64,000 nt of DNA from Branchinecta lynchi (GCA_023053575.1 JAKZAP010000016.1:20726030-20790029); one strand, 5' to 3'. Numbered from the stretch's first letter, positions 22,291 through 37,000 are shown. Program-made: numbers and translations. Notes: generated from the sequence alone by a model not told the origin.

Positions 22291-23552
22291 TCTATTCATA
22301 TACGAATACTGTATATGAATGGTTCTGTGAATATCATCTCCTCAGTGGCATAGTTGATTGCATTGATTACCTTCAGTGCCTTCAGTATGCAGAGAGAGCT
22401 CGCGAATATCAGTCTCATTTTTATAAAATAAAAAAAAAGTTTCCTTGACGTTGCTTGGGAAGAGCCGGAGCTAAGAGCTTGAGTGCTTCAGAGTTTGACC
22501 ACTAAGCAAAGAGAGTCCTACATCCCGTTGGTCAGTAATGATGAGTTGTGTAAACTCAACCAGTTTGAAGCAAGATTTTTTTTTTTTTTTTTTCAGCAAA
22601 GCTTACAGCCGTCAAGCTCTCATTTCTGATGAAAACTTTCTACAAAACTGTGATCATACAGTTAAAAAGAGCCAGAAAAATGTTTATTAGCATTTAAAAG
22701 ATCAAAAAGTTGTCAGTAGTGCAGCTGTCAAAATTCCTATAACTAAGAATGTTAAATTACTTTCTTACGCCCCTTTCCGGTTTTGTCAGGAAGGATGTAA
22801 TCTCTGTTAGTTATCCAAGTAAATCTCCAAATCTGTGAACCATAGGCAGGGTAGATTGATTCTGCAACCAACTGCAAGAACCCAGTAATACCTTGCATAA
22901 TTGTGTAAGATATGAACAAGAAGGGTTTCAAAATGGCAGATTAAATAAGCATGAGCCTACTCTTTTTTTTTTTAGAGTGGTATTTTGTTGAAAAGAAATA
23001 TGAAACTGTCTGTGAATCATAGAATGGCATCTCCTTGGTGGCGTCATTTAATCTTACCTATGCATAAAGTTAGCAAAAGTCCTCTCTTCTCGGCTTCATT
23101 CCTAATCAACAATTGGCCAGGTAAAGTGAAATATGAAACACTATGGTTGAATTTTATTCTTAGGCTTAAACTCAGCGTTAGGCTGGGGAAATCAATGTGA
23201 AACAAAAGAAATTACATCTATGCCAGAACAAAGATGTGAAATAGGAGACATCTTTGGGAAACCCATGTAACATGCAGAGCTTTGATGTTGTGTCCTAGAT
23301 GACATCTTTTGGGTTTTCTTATGTAGATGAAAGACAACATACATAGTGTTATAAAATAAGTAAGGATTGACAACCGAGTTCATTGAATTTTAGGCCTACA
23401 CCCAATGTTAGAAGAGTCATCGACTTGCTCACCTTGGTTTCAGACTTATGTTAAACTCAGGAAACATTTTCGGTAGCCTGAGTAGACCATGTAGAACTTT
23501 ATGATTTAAATGGTAAGTACTGTGTGCTCATAGAGATGCCCAGTTTTAACAC
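22100..23552. other. Region upstream of HAT1 exon a; no gene recognised
   Basis: Apart from the LINE relic end at 22290 I see only AT-rich sequence with short poly-T runs (22575-22595). This is where a HAT1 promoter and first exon might lie, but no N-terminal coding match or clear promoter was found. Confidence 0.4.
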
Positions 23553-23652
23553 TATACTGTCAAAAAGTCTCTCCTTTGTCGGACTTTAGTAGTTGTAGGT
23601 CACCGATCTCGGACCTTTCTGTTCCTAATTCGGAGAATTAAAATCCGAACAC
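23553..23652. repeat. Extra copy of the 5' 100 bp of the 23.6-24.9 kb element
   Basis: tatactgtcaaaaagtctct... runs for 100 bp and is then repeated by the element start at 23653. It is a direct tandem duplication of the terminal segment. Confidence 0.65.
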
Positions 23653-24933
23653 TACACTGTAAAAAGTCTCTCCTTTATCGGACTTTAGTAGTTGTAGGTC
23701 ACCGATTTTGGACCTTTTTGTTCCTAATTCGGAGAATTCAAATCCGAATTCAGAGTTTTGTAATCCGATGCAAGATAAAAACGCTAGATTGCAGAATACT
23801 GCGGTATACTCCGTAGTATTTTGCATATATAAGGTTTGAAGCCAAGCTGACCATTCATTACGAAAGAAATAGAAAACAGTGATTTTTCTGAGTTCTGTGA
23901 AATTATTTGTACAGTGATGGGAAAAGCGAAGGATTATATAATAGCTGGGTGAAAGCTTCTGCGCTTTCCCAGGGAATTGGTAATTTATAAATAGACACAG
24001 AATCAGAATTGTAAAATAATCACAGATTTGTACATGTACACTTTTAACACGCACATTTTAAAGTTTAACTGAAAAGGGCAGAGAAGGGACAGTCTTATTA
24101 CCCCTCACTTATTTACTTAGAGAGGCTTGAAGACCCGATGAAAATGCGTTACTTTGTTGCTCAACTATTCACGAATAACCAATTTTCAAATAGTGGAATT
24201 TCCCTGTCAGATTTGTGGTACTACCTGTGTCACATGCTTGACGAAAAAGATTTATGAACATTTTTTTGTTCAGGCACTAAGCAGTCTTCGCCAAGCTTAT
24301 CACCGCCCACTAAAACGCCGCGTCTGTGTGCTGATTCAAATATCCCGCGTCATAGTAGAATTTACGCTGTGGGCACAGCCGTAGATACTCTGAACCTCAC
24401 TACGAGAGCAGATAGTGGAATATCAAAAAATCTCTTAGCAGAATCCAAATAACTCAGCGTATTCAACTAAATGATACAAAAATAAGTTTGCTTTTCAGTT
24501 AAACTTTAATATTCCTTATTTTATTTGAATTTGTTTGTCGTTTCAATCCGCATCGTTCTTCTGTTTTTTACTTACATATCGTTGTATGCTTTGTTGGTTC
24601 CGCATCACTTTTTTTGTTGGTATTGTGTTGGATTTTTTTATTTAGTTGTTTGTTTTTTTCGCTGAGGACGGTTTGCCGGAAGTGCAACCGAAATATCCGA
24701 ATTTATATTTATCCCTCGCACATCATCCTAGAGGGATATCCTAGAAGAAAAAAAAACCCCGAAAATCACGGTTTTCTATTTCTTTAGTATTTTGCATTCT
24801 AGCGTGTTAATCCTGCACGTGATTAAAACTCTCCAAATTGGGATTTTAATGCTCCGAATTAGGAATAAAAATGCTCGAAATCAGTGACGCGCAACTGCTA
24901 AAGTCCGATAAAGGAGAGACTTTTTACAGTGTA
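23653..24933. mobile_element. 1.3-kb TIR element (TACACTGTAAAAAGTCTCTCC)
   Basis: About 40-bp inverted ends: tacactgtaaaaagtctctc and its complement at 24913-24933, then gtccgataaagg / cctttatcggac. Subterminal 'nntcctaattcgga' phrases occur at both ends. The interior resembles fragments at 7975-8660, 30036-30500 and 42199-42600. No ORF. Ends 148 bp before HAT1 exon a. Confidence 0.7.
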
Positions 24934-25080
24934 TTCACCCTTGATCAGAGTGATGTAAGATTGTCTTTAGTGCTGCCCTCTTACTCTTCAGCAAAAGCTG
25001 AAATGGCAGTCCTGGTTTAAAAAACATAAAAATATATTTGAAAAAAAAAAACATAAACATATATTTGGTTTCCTTTCTAG

Positions 25081-25140
25081 TGAAGCGCCTGGCTGAGAAG
25101 TTTACTGCTGACAGCAATGAAGCCCTTGAATTTAAGCTTG
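25081..25140 (+). CDS. HAT1: HAT1 exon a (start of N-terminal domain)
   Basis: Acceptor tttcctttctag, donor gtaagt. Encodes KRLAEKFTADSNEALEFKL, which aligns with human KKLAEYKCNTNTAIELKL. It begins with the last two bases of a split codon and ends one base into the next. It is the most upstream exon I can recognise. Confidence 0.9.
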
Positions 25141-27964
25141 GTAAGTAGAGAGAACCTCACAAGCTGCAGCACATTTCATTCATTTCATTCATTCATTTAT
25201 TTGTACTAGTAAGACTACATAAAATAAATATAAAGCAAGAAACAAGACCCCCTGAAGCTATCTTGTTGGGGGTCCACTACCTATACACTAACCTACACTA
25301 CAAAATTCACATTACAATAATTACATCACATTACAAGCATATATAAACTACACATACAGAAGAATATTAACGGCAAAAAAGAAGAAATATACATTGAAAA
25401 GAAAAAAAGAGAAACGGAAAAGAAATAATAGATAAAAACACGGAAGAATTATTTAATTTTTCTGTTTACTTTTTATCGAGGTTAACTATAGGGAAATTTC
25501 GGCTACCTATTTCGGTACCTATTCGGCTACCTCTTTAGCCCAAGCTGTATGTTGCCCAAGCTAGAACATTAGGCTTGTCTTACATGCAATGGAAATGTGT
25601 CATAGCCTACTGACAGGTCTATGCATAGCTCGATATGCTAATATATTGCTGAAGGCCTACTCTTGGAATTCTCCAATATTCTCCAAATTGGGATTTTAAT
25701 GCTCCGAGTTAGGAATAAAAATGTTCGAAATCGGCGACGATACATTCGATTTTCTTCTGTGTTTGCCCGACAAACGTCTGCAGATTTGATATCTTGCGTG
25801 TAAAAAGAACCCGATGTGCCGACGAGTCGACCATTCCCCCCCCCCCCCCCCAGTCGTGACGCCCCTGGCTGCATTACGCTACTGCCTTCTAGAGTAGGTC
25901 CTTTAGGCTTCTAGGGAACAGCACGTTTTTAGACTAGATAGGATTGTACAACTCTACCAACACTTTTGGGCGAATATCTTGATATCACCTGTGAATATTT
26001 CTGCAAACCTTTAGAAAGTGTTCATTCATCAAAAGTTTATTCTCATAAGGATATACAGAGCTCTTGAGCTCAGACATTTGTCAAGGGTTTAATAGAAATG
26101 CAACACTTGAAATACTGGTCAACTTCTCGTCTCCTAATTGCTTAATTTGCTATTTCCCCAATCTGTGGATTTTGTTTGATGTGTTTAATCCCTCTTAAAA
26201 GAAACCAGACTTCATTATAATAATATTTTTTTGTGTGATCCGCTTATTAGGTACAGCAGAAGGACACAAAATAAAGCAAAAAGAGACAAATGAATATGCT
26301 AAAGAGAACAGACATGTTTACAATCTTCAAGCACAATTTAAATACACATGTATCTCAGAATCAACTCTTCCCGATGAAAAATGTGTAGCCTGCGTAGTAG
26401 TATGGTAGTAGTACGAAAATGTTGCATGTAATACTATGTAATAGCAAAGGATACTATCATTTAATGTGCCTCAGACGGGTCCAATTTTATGTAGTAGTAT
26501 CCAGTAGCATCCTGTCTTCCTAAGAGTAGCATAAAATAGTACGCAGTAACACGGTAGCCTTGAAGTAGAAGCATGTAGTAGCATCGTTAGTACTGCATGC
26601 TACTTTTTCGTACTACTTTATAGTACTTTTTGAGATCATTTTTCATCGTGTTTGCAAGATTTTTAACTTCTATTTTTCCTTATTTTTGACCATCTCCCAC
26701 TGGAAACTGTTGGCCCCTCCCTGTGATCCTTTTTTTTTCCGGAAATAGTTGCAGCATTGAGTCATAACTTTTTACCTTTTTTCAGTCCGAGAGAAAAAAG
26801 ACCTGGAAGATGATCGAGTTACGTTCAAACCTGAGATGTCGCATCAAGTCTATGGAGAAGAGTGAGTTCTTTACCAGGGGCAGGACGCCCCATAATAAGT
26901 TATTCATGACTTCGGTTGGCTAGTTGCGACTTCCGCCATCTAGCATCCCTCCCCCCTTATTTTGTTTTCACTTACTAGCTCAGACGGAAGGGCACTGAGA
27001 TTACATATTATTGTAAATTTTTAAAGAAAGTCATGGATTTCAGTTATTTCACTTTGTTTTGGTGTGGGACCTAATCCATTTTCAGTCCATCAAAAGGTGA
27101 GCCTACCCGGTTCTCCATTTTGTATTTTTACTAATTTGTTTATCTTTTTGAAATGGTAAGCAATTCGCTACCGGAGGCGTTACTAGCTAACAAATTTTTT
27201 TTTTGGGGGGGGGGGCAAGGTATATATCGACTGGCTTGTCATTTTTACCGACTGTTTTGGCAGAAAAGCGACTGTTTTGACGCACAATCAACTGTTTCCA
27301 AGAAAAAAAATCGATTGTTTTGACCGCGACTGAAATTGACCCCCCCCCCCCCCCCCAAACGTGTCGCCCCTGTTCGCTACCACCTGCTTTTCGTCATTGC
27401 TGTCGTACACCATCCAGTGGAAGCCAAAGAATACTTTATAGCCTCAAGGAAGACCGCCAACAAATTTTTATTTATGCCTTGACCAGACTATCAGGATCGG
27501 GTGCTTCCGGACTGGAATTCCCTGCACCGATTTGTGGCACCACCATTAATTCCGTATGAAAAAGCTGAGATTTTTCAACTTGATGATGAAATTGCAGAAA
27601 GGCGGCCAGGAAATCCTGATCGTGTGTTCACGATAATGCATGCCGTTGAGAGTGACTATAAACTTCACGCCATGATCCCTTGCTCTTAGCAAGGATGCAT
27701 AAGTCTGCTAAGAGAACAGCACTCTTCCCTATACCTCTTAGTGCAATCATTCTGAATCTGAAAATGGTGTTACTGTCCCACATCGAGTTATGGGCTAACT
27801 CACACCCAGTGCAAAACAAAACGTAAAGAGTTTATGTATATTTGTATATAGTACATATATGTATATATAGTTATATTCATATAGGATTTGTATATAATTT
27901 AGACTGTTTTGTTTTGCACCAAATACAAAACAAAATGTAAAGAGCTTATATATATATGTATATA

Positions 27965-28010
<46 letters not shown>

Positions 28011-31000
28011 TGGTATTTGTTATTTTTGACGGTCTTGGCAAATATCCACATCAGACTATTGCTAGCAGAAATTAACAAGAGCTATAAGCGCATATGGCTC
28101 GATCCCTCCACTCTAAGCGTGCCACATGATTCCCCCCCCCCCTCCCACAGTCATCGGATTCGATCCGGACTTAAAAAGGGACATCTGAGACATGATTTCT
28201 TTCTAAATATCAAATTTCATTAAAATCCGATCACCCGTTCGAAAGTTATGCATGCCACTAAATTCCGGATTCCGGCTCCCCTCCCTACCCCCACGATGGT
28301 CGGATCGGGCGAGTGACTATTTCCAACCTCGTTTGGTCGGGTCCCTAATATGCCTGCTAAGTTTCATCGTCCTAGCATATCTGGAAGTACCCTAACTCGC
28401 AAACACCGGACTAACGGACCGATAGACCGACAGACAGAAAGACGGAAAAGTGATCGGTATGGCACTTGGCCGGATGGCAAGTGCCATAAAAAGAGCTGTA
28501 CTAAGACTTTCTATTTATCTTTTAGCGAACGCATTTTCGGTTACAAGGATCTTAGAATAAAGATCTACTACACAGCAGGTCATCTGAATACATATGTTGG
28601 ACATGCTTATTCATCAAAAGTGGATGCAAAGAAGTTCGACGTTAAGGTGAGTGCCACCTCCTCGATGGGCCTGGTTCTAGGCCCGTTAAATGACGAGGGT
28701 TAATTCTGTTGTCCATCTTCCCGGCAGAGTTGCCAGGTCAAAGAAATGTAGAAAATTGTGTAAAAAATTGAGATTGAATTGGGAATGAAATTGCATTTTT
28801 ATGAAAAAACGTGGAGTTCGGGTTCAGGTTCTTTTTAATAACAAAGTAAATAACAAAATTTCCAGAGCCCGGCTGAGAAGAGAAATTCGTAATGCACGGG
28901 ATGGAAAAATCGGGATGGAAAGTGGTCACTTTTGTTCAGAATCACACTGTCGGAAGTTTCATAATAGATAACACAAGGATGCGCAGTTTCAACAGAAAAC
29001 ACTTGGGATGTAATCTGTTGTGATTGTGAAAGCGTTGTGCATTATATGTTATATTTTATAAGTAGTGATATGATAGACAAAAATGCTCCTCAGCCGGGAT
29101 TTGAACCCAGGTCCTCTCCTTACAAGGCAGTCACTCTACCATTGAGCTACCGAGGGGCTTGTGAACAGAGTTCGCAAACCACTACAATAGTCTGGTACAA
29201 TCCGGCCATTATAGGAACAGTGATCCCGTCCAAAGGAAAATTCATCTAACCAGTTCACATCCCCATGTCACAGAAATTAATAATATAGATGGCACTTTAA
29301 ACAAGGGACTTGTACCATGACCAACACCATAAACAATTTTTTTCAATATAATTTAGAAGTCTAGGACTCCCTTGTCGGAGCCACGTAGACAAACCAGTAC
29401 CCACAAGACGGGGTCTCATGGTGAAAACCAGATAAAACCAAACATAAAATTTTAATAGGGAAACCGCCCTTGAGGTGGAAACATTTTATAAGTAATGAAC
29501 TGATAGACAAAAATGCTCCTCAGCCGGGCTTTGAAACCAGGTCCTCTGTTTACAAGGCAGTCACTCTACCACTGAGCTACCGAGGGGCTTGTGAACAGAG
29601 TTCGCAAACCACTACAATAGTCTGGTAGAAGCCGGCCATAGGAACAGTGCGTCGGCAGGCAAATTCATCAAACCAGTTCACATCCCCATGTCACAGAAAT
29701 TAATAATATAGTACAAGTCCCTTGTGTAAAGTGCCATCTATATTATATGTTATGCATAACAGCGTTGTCAGGAAGAGCCGAAAAACGTCAGCTGTCTTTT
29801 CTGATATCATGACGACAAATAAAAAGTCAAATTATGCTTTTTCGGTGCTTTTGGCTCTTCCTGGCAATGCTCGTTATGCATAACATTTTCAAAATCACAA
29901 CAGATTACATCCCAAGTGTTGTCTGTCGAAACTGCGCATCCTTGTGTTACCTCTTAAACTTCTGACAGTGCGCTGGCGAGATCACTGCTGCAAACAGGAC
30001 AGTTCTGAATTTTAATCCAAATACAAAAGAAAAAACGAGATTTTCGGGGTTTTTTCTTGATCAGCTAGTTACCCCTGGAAGATGATGTGCGAGGGATAAA
30101 TAAATTTCTGATATTTCGGTTGCACTTCTGGCACACCGTCCTCAGCGAAAAAACAAACTAAATGATAAAATCCACCACAATCACAGCAGGAAAACGATGC
30201 GGAACCAACAGACAATAAGACGACATGTAACTAAAAACCAGGAGAAACGGTGCGGACTGAACGACATGCAGATAAAAATAAAATAACGAAGGATAAAATG
30301 TGCGTGTTAAAAGTGTATATGTACAATTCTGAGTTCTCTGTATATTTACAATTTACCATCCGTCTGGGAAGGCGCAGAAGCTTTCACCCAGAGAACGGCC
30401 CACTCCAAAAATCCATAATACGTTTGACCACTTTGAATAAAACCTTCCACAGAAATCTCGTTTTTTCTATTGTATTTGAAATGAATGGTCAGTTTGGCTT
30501 CAAACCTTATATTTGAATTTTATTTTGAGGAAAAAGCTAAAGTGGTCACTTTTGGTCGGAATAAGTGACTGCAAAAATTACACACCTGTCTGCTTTTTTA
30601 AATAGAGTGAATTTTATGTCATACGTACGACAGCAGTGACAAATAACAACAGAGTGACAATTCACACTATCATCCGACATTTGGCAACCCTGCTTCCCGG
30701 AGTAGGAACATTCCGGTTAAATTCCAGAAATCTAAACTCGAGTCCCGTATGTTGAAACTGTGCATGGCTTCTGGTAAGAAAATGCCTGAGCGCCCTATCC
30801 ATAAGTATATACTTCCGCCACCGTCTGAGACTGTTCGCGAAGGATCTGTAACTCCTCTAAGAGTGACCTCAGTGGCGATCGCAAAACTTTAATTGGCAAA
30901 ATGTGACCATGTCACATTTTGCACATGGTCACATGTGCAAAACACATATTCATGGTGGTTAGAATTACGGCCACAATCAGGATTCTTTTGTCTTAAAAGT

Positions 31001-34000
31001 GGCCGCTAATGGTATTTTGTTTGCTTAATTTATGTGTTTTTGATGAAATTAAAAAAATGTCTATGTCTATGTAAGGCATGAAAAGATGTTTGAACCCGTC
31101 TTTCGTTAAAATTCTTAATCTTTATTAGTGTTTACATTTTATATGTTGACGATATCGACGAATTTGGGTTTTACCATAGTTGCGTTTTTGCAGAAACCGT
31201 GGTATCTGTTACCACGGTAACTGGATCTGCAAATAGTTGTTTTTGCAGTTACCGTGGTGTCTCATATACGGTTGCTCTGCAAAAACGAAACTTGCCGAAA
31301 TTGCGCTTTTCGAAGTCACCCCGAAAGAAAACTGATATTCAGTCACATCACTAAGTGCCAAACTTCTTTCCCAGTAATTTGACAAAAATTGATGAAAGTG
31401 AAATGACTTTTTCATATACCACGATCAGTTACCATGGTCGGACCGTGGTATCTGAAGATCAGATACCAAGATAACTGCAAAAACGACTTTAGACCGTGGA
31501 ACCAGATACTACGACAACTGCAGAAACGACTTTATACCGTGGTATCAGATTCCATGGTATCTGCAAAAACGCAACTCATGATAGTTCGAGAAGAAACCAA
31601 ATAAACCGATCTATCTAACTTAACGGCGATTTTGGCGTCGTCGCGGATTCGCTTTCTTGCCGGAAAATGGTTGCGCCTTTACAACTTCTCACTGGTTTGC
31701 AAGATGCGCTCGCATAGCGGATTCACCTTTGAGGTCACTTTCAAAAACCAGCGGACCGCAAAAACAGTTCTGGGAAGCGAAGTGAGTTCCAGGAAAAGTC
31801 GCAAAAACAGCCGGTGCGTAAACTAGCGAAGCCTTCCAGTTTGCCCGAATTGCCCTTCCGCTCGAAGCATGCTGATGACAAAAATAAAACTATTCAAATG
31901 AACGATTTTGAATTATTCACCAAGCAGGTAGCCCGCGACTACGGTCAATCCTGGACAGGCAAGTATAGTACTGCACCTGGATAGACTATTATTTACTTCG
32001 TAATCCGAACCAGTGTATCTCATTTTACGGGGAAGCACCAGTAAAAAGTGATAATTAGCAGTCTGAAGTGATTTGCAATCATAGCAAGGATGTGCCTAAC
32101 GTAGGAACGTAACTACGAAACTTAAGGGCGATTCTGTCTTTCTCACGGATTTTCTTTCTGGAAAGCAAAGTTGAAACATTCATCTCAAAATAGTACTATT
32201 AAGTAGTACGAAAAAGTTGGATGCAGTACTAACGATGCTACTACATGGTCCTACTTCAAGGCTACCGTGTTACTGCAAACTACTATATGCTACCATTAGC
32301 AAGACTGGATGCTACTATGGCAAGATATGATGCTACTGGATACTATTACATAAGATTGGACCAGTCTGAGGCACATTAAATGATAGTATTCTTTGCCATT
32401 ACATAGTATTACATGCAACGTTTTCGTACTACTAACATAAGGCTACATATACGCAGGCTACAAATTTTTCATCGGTTTGTGCCTTGAAATAATGGGAGTT
32501 GCCCACTTGTGTGTTCTGATCCGAAGCCCTAAGGCTGATGTATTTTGGTAGCGTCGAGCGGTGGGGTTAACTCTTCGAAGACATATAGGGATCGTAGTCT
32601 TTCGTTTGGTGGTTCGATTTATCTTACTGTATTAATTCTGTGGCTTACAAAATATCGAAGGTATTCCAATTGGTTTGGCTTGGCTTCACTATAATTAGCA
32701 TCTCAATCTCTTCTGCCTCAAAACCACTCTCCACTTCCTGCTTCTCCGCTACCACAATTCCGTCGGTTTTGCACACATCCGTTACAGGGCGGAAACCTCA
32801 GCATCCTGGATACTTAACCAAAATCCGAATGTCCAAGGGGAAATGGGAATTCTTTTACGTATATTATATTTTTCGAACTATGAATAAACTCACTTCTGTT
32901 ATCTTATCGATACTTAATTATTAATGAACAACCAAATGTCATAGCCTTTATAACTTCTCGCTGACATGTCGAGGTCACTTTCCACTCAAATAGAGCGTGC
33001 TCCAACCTACTTACCGTAGCTACTACGCGTGACGTCGCGGATTCTGGTTCTTGGCATTGAGACTAACGAATTTTTCTATTTTCGGCAAAATATGGTGCCA
33101 CGGGCTAATCGGGTCAATCACGTCGCAAAGATTGTAGTTACTACGATCCCGAGCGTGGTAAGCAAATAGTTACTATTAATTACTGTTTCCAGAAGGTTGG
33201 GACGGTCAGCGTAGTAACTGTTCACGAGGTCTCCCCCTCCCCGGGAAAAATCCCAGAAAGTACCAAAATCAACACCAGTAAACTACACGTTAAAGTCTTT
33301 CGTGACACTTTTTAATTCTCGGGACTAAACCTTTTTTTTTTCAGTTTACTAATGTATGATATTATTAACGTTTTCAGGGATTCCCTGACAATTTATATGC
33401 CCGAACAGTTTATCTGAGCATTGTTCTTGAAGAGTCAGGCCAAGTGGCATATTTTATGGATTATATTATGGCTATTGCTGCAATGATAAATTGACTGACT
33501 ATATATATATATATTTTAGTGTGATTATGTGACGTAAATGTCACATTCGGCGCGTGCGGTGTGAAAGTTACTTTTCATAACTAAAACTCTCTCTCTCGAG
33601 TTGGAACGAAATAGTAGCGTATAGTTACTATTGTTAGAAGGGTGGGGTACACACTAATTGTTTTAACTCATGTGTGCCTCCCTAATTGTTTTAACTCATT
33701 TGTGCCTTTTTTATCCGTAATTTTGATGTGAATTAACCCAATTGTAATTTGACAATCCCGTGCAGTTTGTTTTACCAGAATTTAGGGAATAAATGAATTG
33801 AATTGAATTGATAACGGTGGATTCACTTTCCACGTCACTGGCGGAAGCTAGCCTAGTTCAGGATAGTTTCTGGAGAGCGAAGCGAAATATAGCCGAAGTC
33901 GCAAGAACAGCCGACGCATAAACTAGCAGAGTTTTCCAGACCACCAGAATCGCCGTAAGGCCTTTTTCCGCGAAACAATTGTGGGCCACACAGTCGAGCC

Positions 34001-37000
34001 ACTAGTTGTAGTGGCAGAAAATTCAAAAACTCCCAGTAGTGCTGGATAGAAAAGGATATATTTGAGATATCACGAAAGTCAAGCCGCAGATGCAGTTTAC
34101 CTGATTGTTCTTGTGTTTCATCAGAAGTTCCATGGCTTACAGTGCCTATTAAAAGTTTTTCTTTGTGGAATAGTTTTGTGAAGCTTGATTAGCTTGATTT
34201 ATACAAATGTACCAGAATATGCAATAAACTTGTAAAAAATAATACAGCTACAAAAATCATTCAAAAACAGATAACTTATTCAAATCTGAATTATACAAGC
34301 TTATTTATGCATAAAATAAAGATCTACTAAGTATTATAAGAAACATCAATTTTATCTTTGTCCAAGCTAGTAAATTGAGAATTACTGGCCCAAAAAATTA
34401 CGCTTTGAAATATCACAGAGAGGAAACTGTTGAAAAAGCTGCTGATCTAGGGGGTAAGCATTGTTCCTAGGTTGTTACAGAGTGGGATTGGGGTAGTTTG
34501 ATGTGCCCATTGAACTTTAATCTGTGTAAAATATTCAAGGAGTCTGGCGAAAACTGGATCTAGTAAACACAAGACCTAATCCTCTGCATCAAACATTACA
34601 TTTTGTGAATCCCATCGAAACCTTTGGTCTTGTTTCGTAGGCTTTCTTCAGGATACCCTTCGACAAGACCATTGGGATTGTGCCTATAGCCAAGAGTTGG
34701 GCGAATCCGATCATAATAATAATAAACTCTTTATTTCCATAATAGCACGTGGCTAGCGGCGGACGTCATACGTTACAAAAATAAAACGATTTATACTATA
34801 TACAATTAATTAACATTTCAGACGTCTAACGTTTTTCCCATCGATTCGTCATTGAAGTGGCCCACGAAGTAAGGGACGAAGGACGATAGGTATCTCTTTG
34901 AAGATTTTCGAGGCGGGGGACAGAGGAGTTGGCATCTTGAAGTGAGGATTCCTCGACGAGTCCTCGGCCCACTGCTGCGTGCCTCTTGAAAATCAGGCAG
35001 GATTTTACGGTGAGCCTCGGACTGCAGGCATTGTTTCCCGAAGCGCATGGTGAGGTCGTGACGCCTTTCAGCCAGCCTTTGCAGCCTCAGTTTTTGCAGG
35101 CTGTCATCATAGGACATGTAATTAGCCCCAAGCATAATTTTACATGCCCGTTTCTGGACATTTTCAAGTTTTTCGGTTTGCACAGCAGTTAGTCCTGGAT
35201 GCCAAGCTGGACAGGCGTATTCGGTCTGGGACCGGACGTACATGCAGTATAGCCCACGCATAATTGAGACGTTGATGTTGAATCGGGTAAGGCATGCAAA
35301 CGATTTCAGACATAGGGCAGCCTTTTGGAGAATGGATTCAACATGCGGATCCCATTTAAGGTTGCTTTTGAAAATCACCCCCAAAATTTTTATTTGATCC
35401 TTGATGTCTAGTCCAATATCGTCTTGCGGGGGGATCGCAGATTTTAAGAAGCTAACTTGTAACACATGGCTCTTTGTTTCGCTAACAGTAAGCATGACAT
35501 CTTGAAGGTCGTGTTTTAGCTTGGAAAATATAGATGAGATGGTGATTTGCTCTGCGACCCTAGTTGAGGTTCGGAATGAAATGCTCGACAGGTCGTCGGC
35601 GAACTTGTAGCGACTCTGTGATTCTGCTAGGACGGAGTTGAACACGATCAGGAAAAGTAGCGGTCCTAATTTTGTCCCTTGAGGGGCTCCACACCAAATT
35701 TCAGCAAATTCAGATACTTCTTTGTCTCCGAGCGCGACACACTACCTCCGTTTGTGTAAGAAACTGGCTACCATACGCAAAAGAAACTGCCGAGCGCCCA
35801 TTTTTTTCGCTCGGTTGATGGCTACTCGGTGATTAAGGCTGTCGAAAGCCTTTACGATGTCACTGATTAGCACTTCTGCGTATGCCTCATCTTTCTCGAG
35901 ATGTCTCATCAGATCATCAATGAGGCTTACGAGATAGTGGGTGGTGTTGTGTTCGGGCCGGAACCCAAATTGCCGGGGATCTAAATTTGCTTCGATGTCT
36001 TCGAATAGATATTCATAAATGAAACCTTCAAACACCTTAGAAAGACACGGTGTTTTTGAGATAGGGCGCAGGTCGTTCGGCGAAAGCGGTTTTTTTACTT
36101 TGGGAATAGGAGTGATATAGGCTGACTTGAAGCAGTCAGGAAATGCACCATCGATGAGACATTGGTTGAAACAGGCTGCCAGAATGGGACCAAGTTCCTC
36201 GGAGCACGTAGCTATCAGCTCGATAGGAATTTCTAGGGGGTAGTTACTCTTCCTGGTGTCTAGTCGTTTGAGCTTCTCGCATACTGCTTCTGGGTGAATG
36301 ATCGGGATTTCTTCGACGGGTCCATTTTCAGGTAGCTCGGCTAGAGGTGGGTGCGTGCGACAGATATTTGCGAAGTGCGAGTTGATCTGGTTAGCACTTA
36401 CGGGTTCACCATCAACTCCATAAATAGTTGTCTGTTTTCTATTTTGTCCCATAATCTCCTGAACTTTTTGGTGGAATCTAGAAGGATTAGATTTCCATAG
36501 CTTGTTCACTACTTGAGCACCAAATTCCTTTTTTGATTTCTTTACTTTAAGGCAAATCACATTGCGCATTTTCTTAGCCTCCTCACGATATCCCGACTTA
36601 TAGAGCTCATTTCTCGTTTTTATGAGGTTCTTCATCTCTTTGGTGACCCATGGCTTACTTTGTGACTTAACCAGTATTGTCTTTTCAGGAAATACTTCTT
36701 GGTACTCATGGAAAAGCTGCGCGGCGACTTCTTGCATCATGTCGTTGCCACTCTTCATAGCAAGAACCGTCGACCAATTTTTCCTAGTGAGCCACTCGCG
36801 GTAAATCTGGATCTGTTCTTGTGTACGCGGGCGATACTTCACTACTGATTTCGATCTGTTGGGGGGTTTTCTGTTGGGCTCCCATATTACAGTAAGATGA
36901 TCACTCATGCCGATAGCCGGGAGTGTGTAGGGGGGGCTGTAGAATTCTTCAGTGTTTGTAAATATGAGGTCTAGTGCTTTATTTTCGCGTGTTGGGACTT

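Larger units (their letters stand above)
28725..30692. mobile_element. Non-autonomous hAT element, copy 2, with nested insertions
   Basis: Ends cagagttgccagg / tttggcaaccctg and the perfect 8-bp duplication cttcccgg (28717-28724 and 30693-30700). It contains SINE-like repeats (29050-29735) and part of another element (30036-30500). Inserted 78 bp after HAT1 exon c. Confidence 0.75.
32128..33962. mobile_element. Nested TIR element broken by two MITEs
   Basis: Starts gggcgattctgtctttctca, is interrupted by MITEs at 32180-32475 and 32993-33652, resumes with cactttccacgtcactggcg, and ends ccagaatcgcc. Same family as 31617-31855. Confidence 0.4.

Noticed and set aside
22985..23200. ORF before HAT1 exon a as the missing N-terminal exon
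   Set aside because: Its peptide does not resemble any HAT1 N-terminus and its end does not give the required split-codon phase at a donor.
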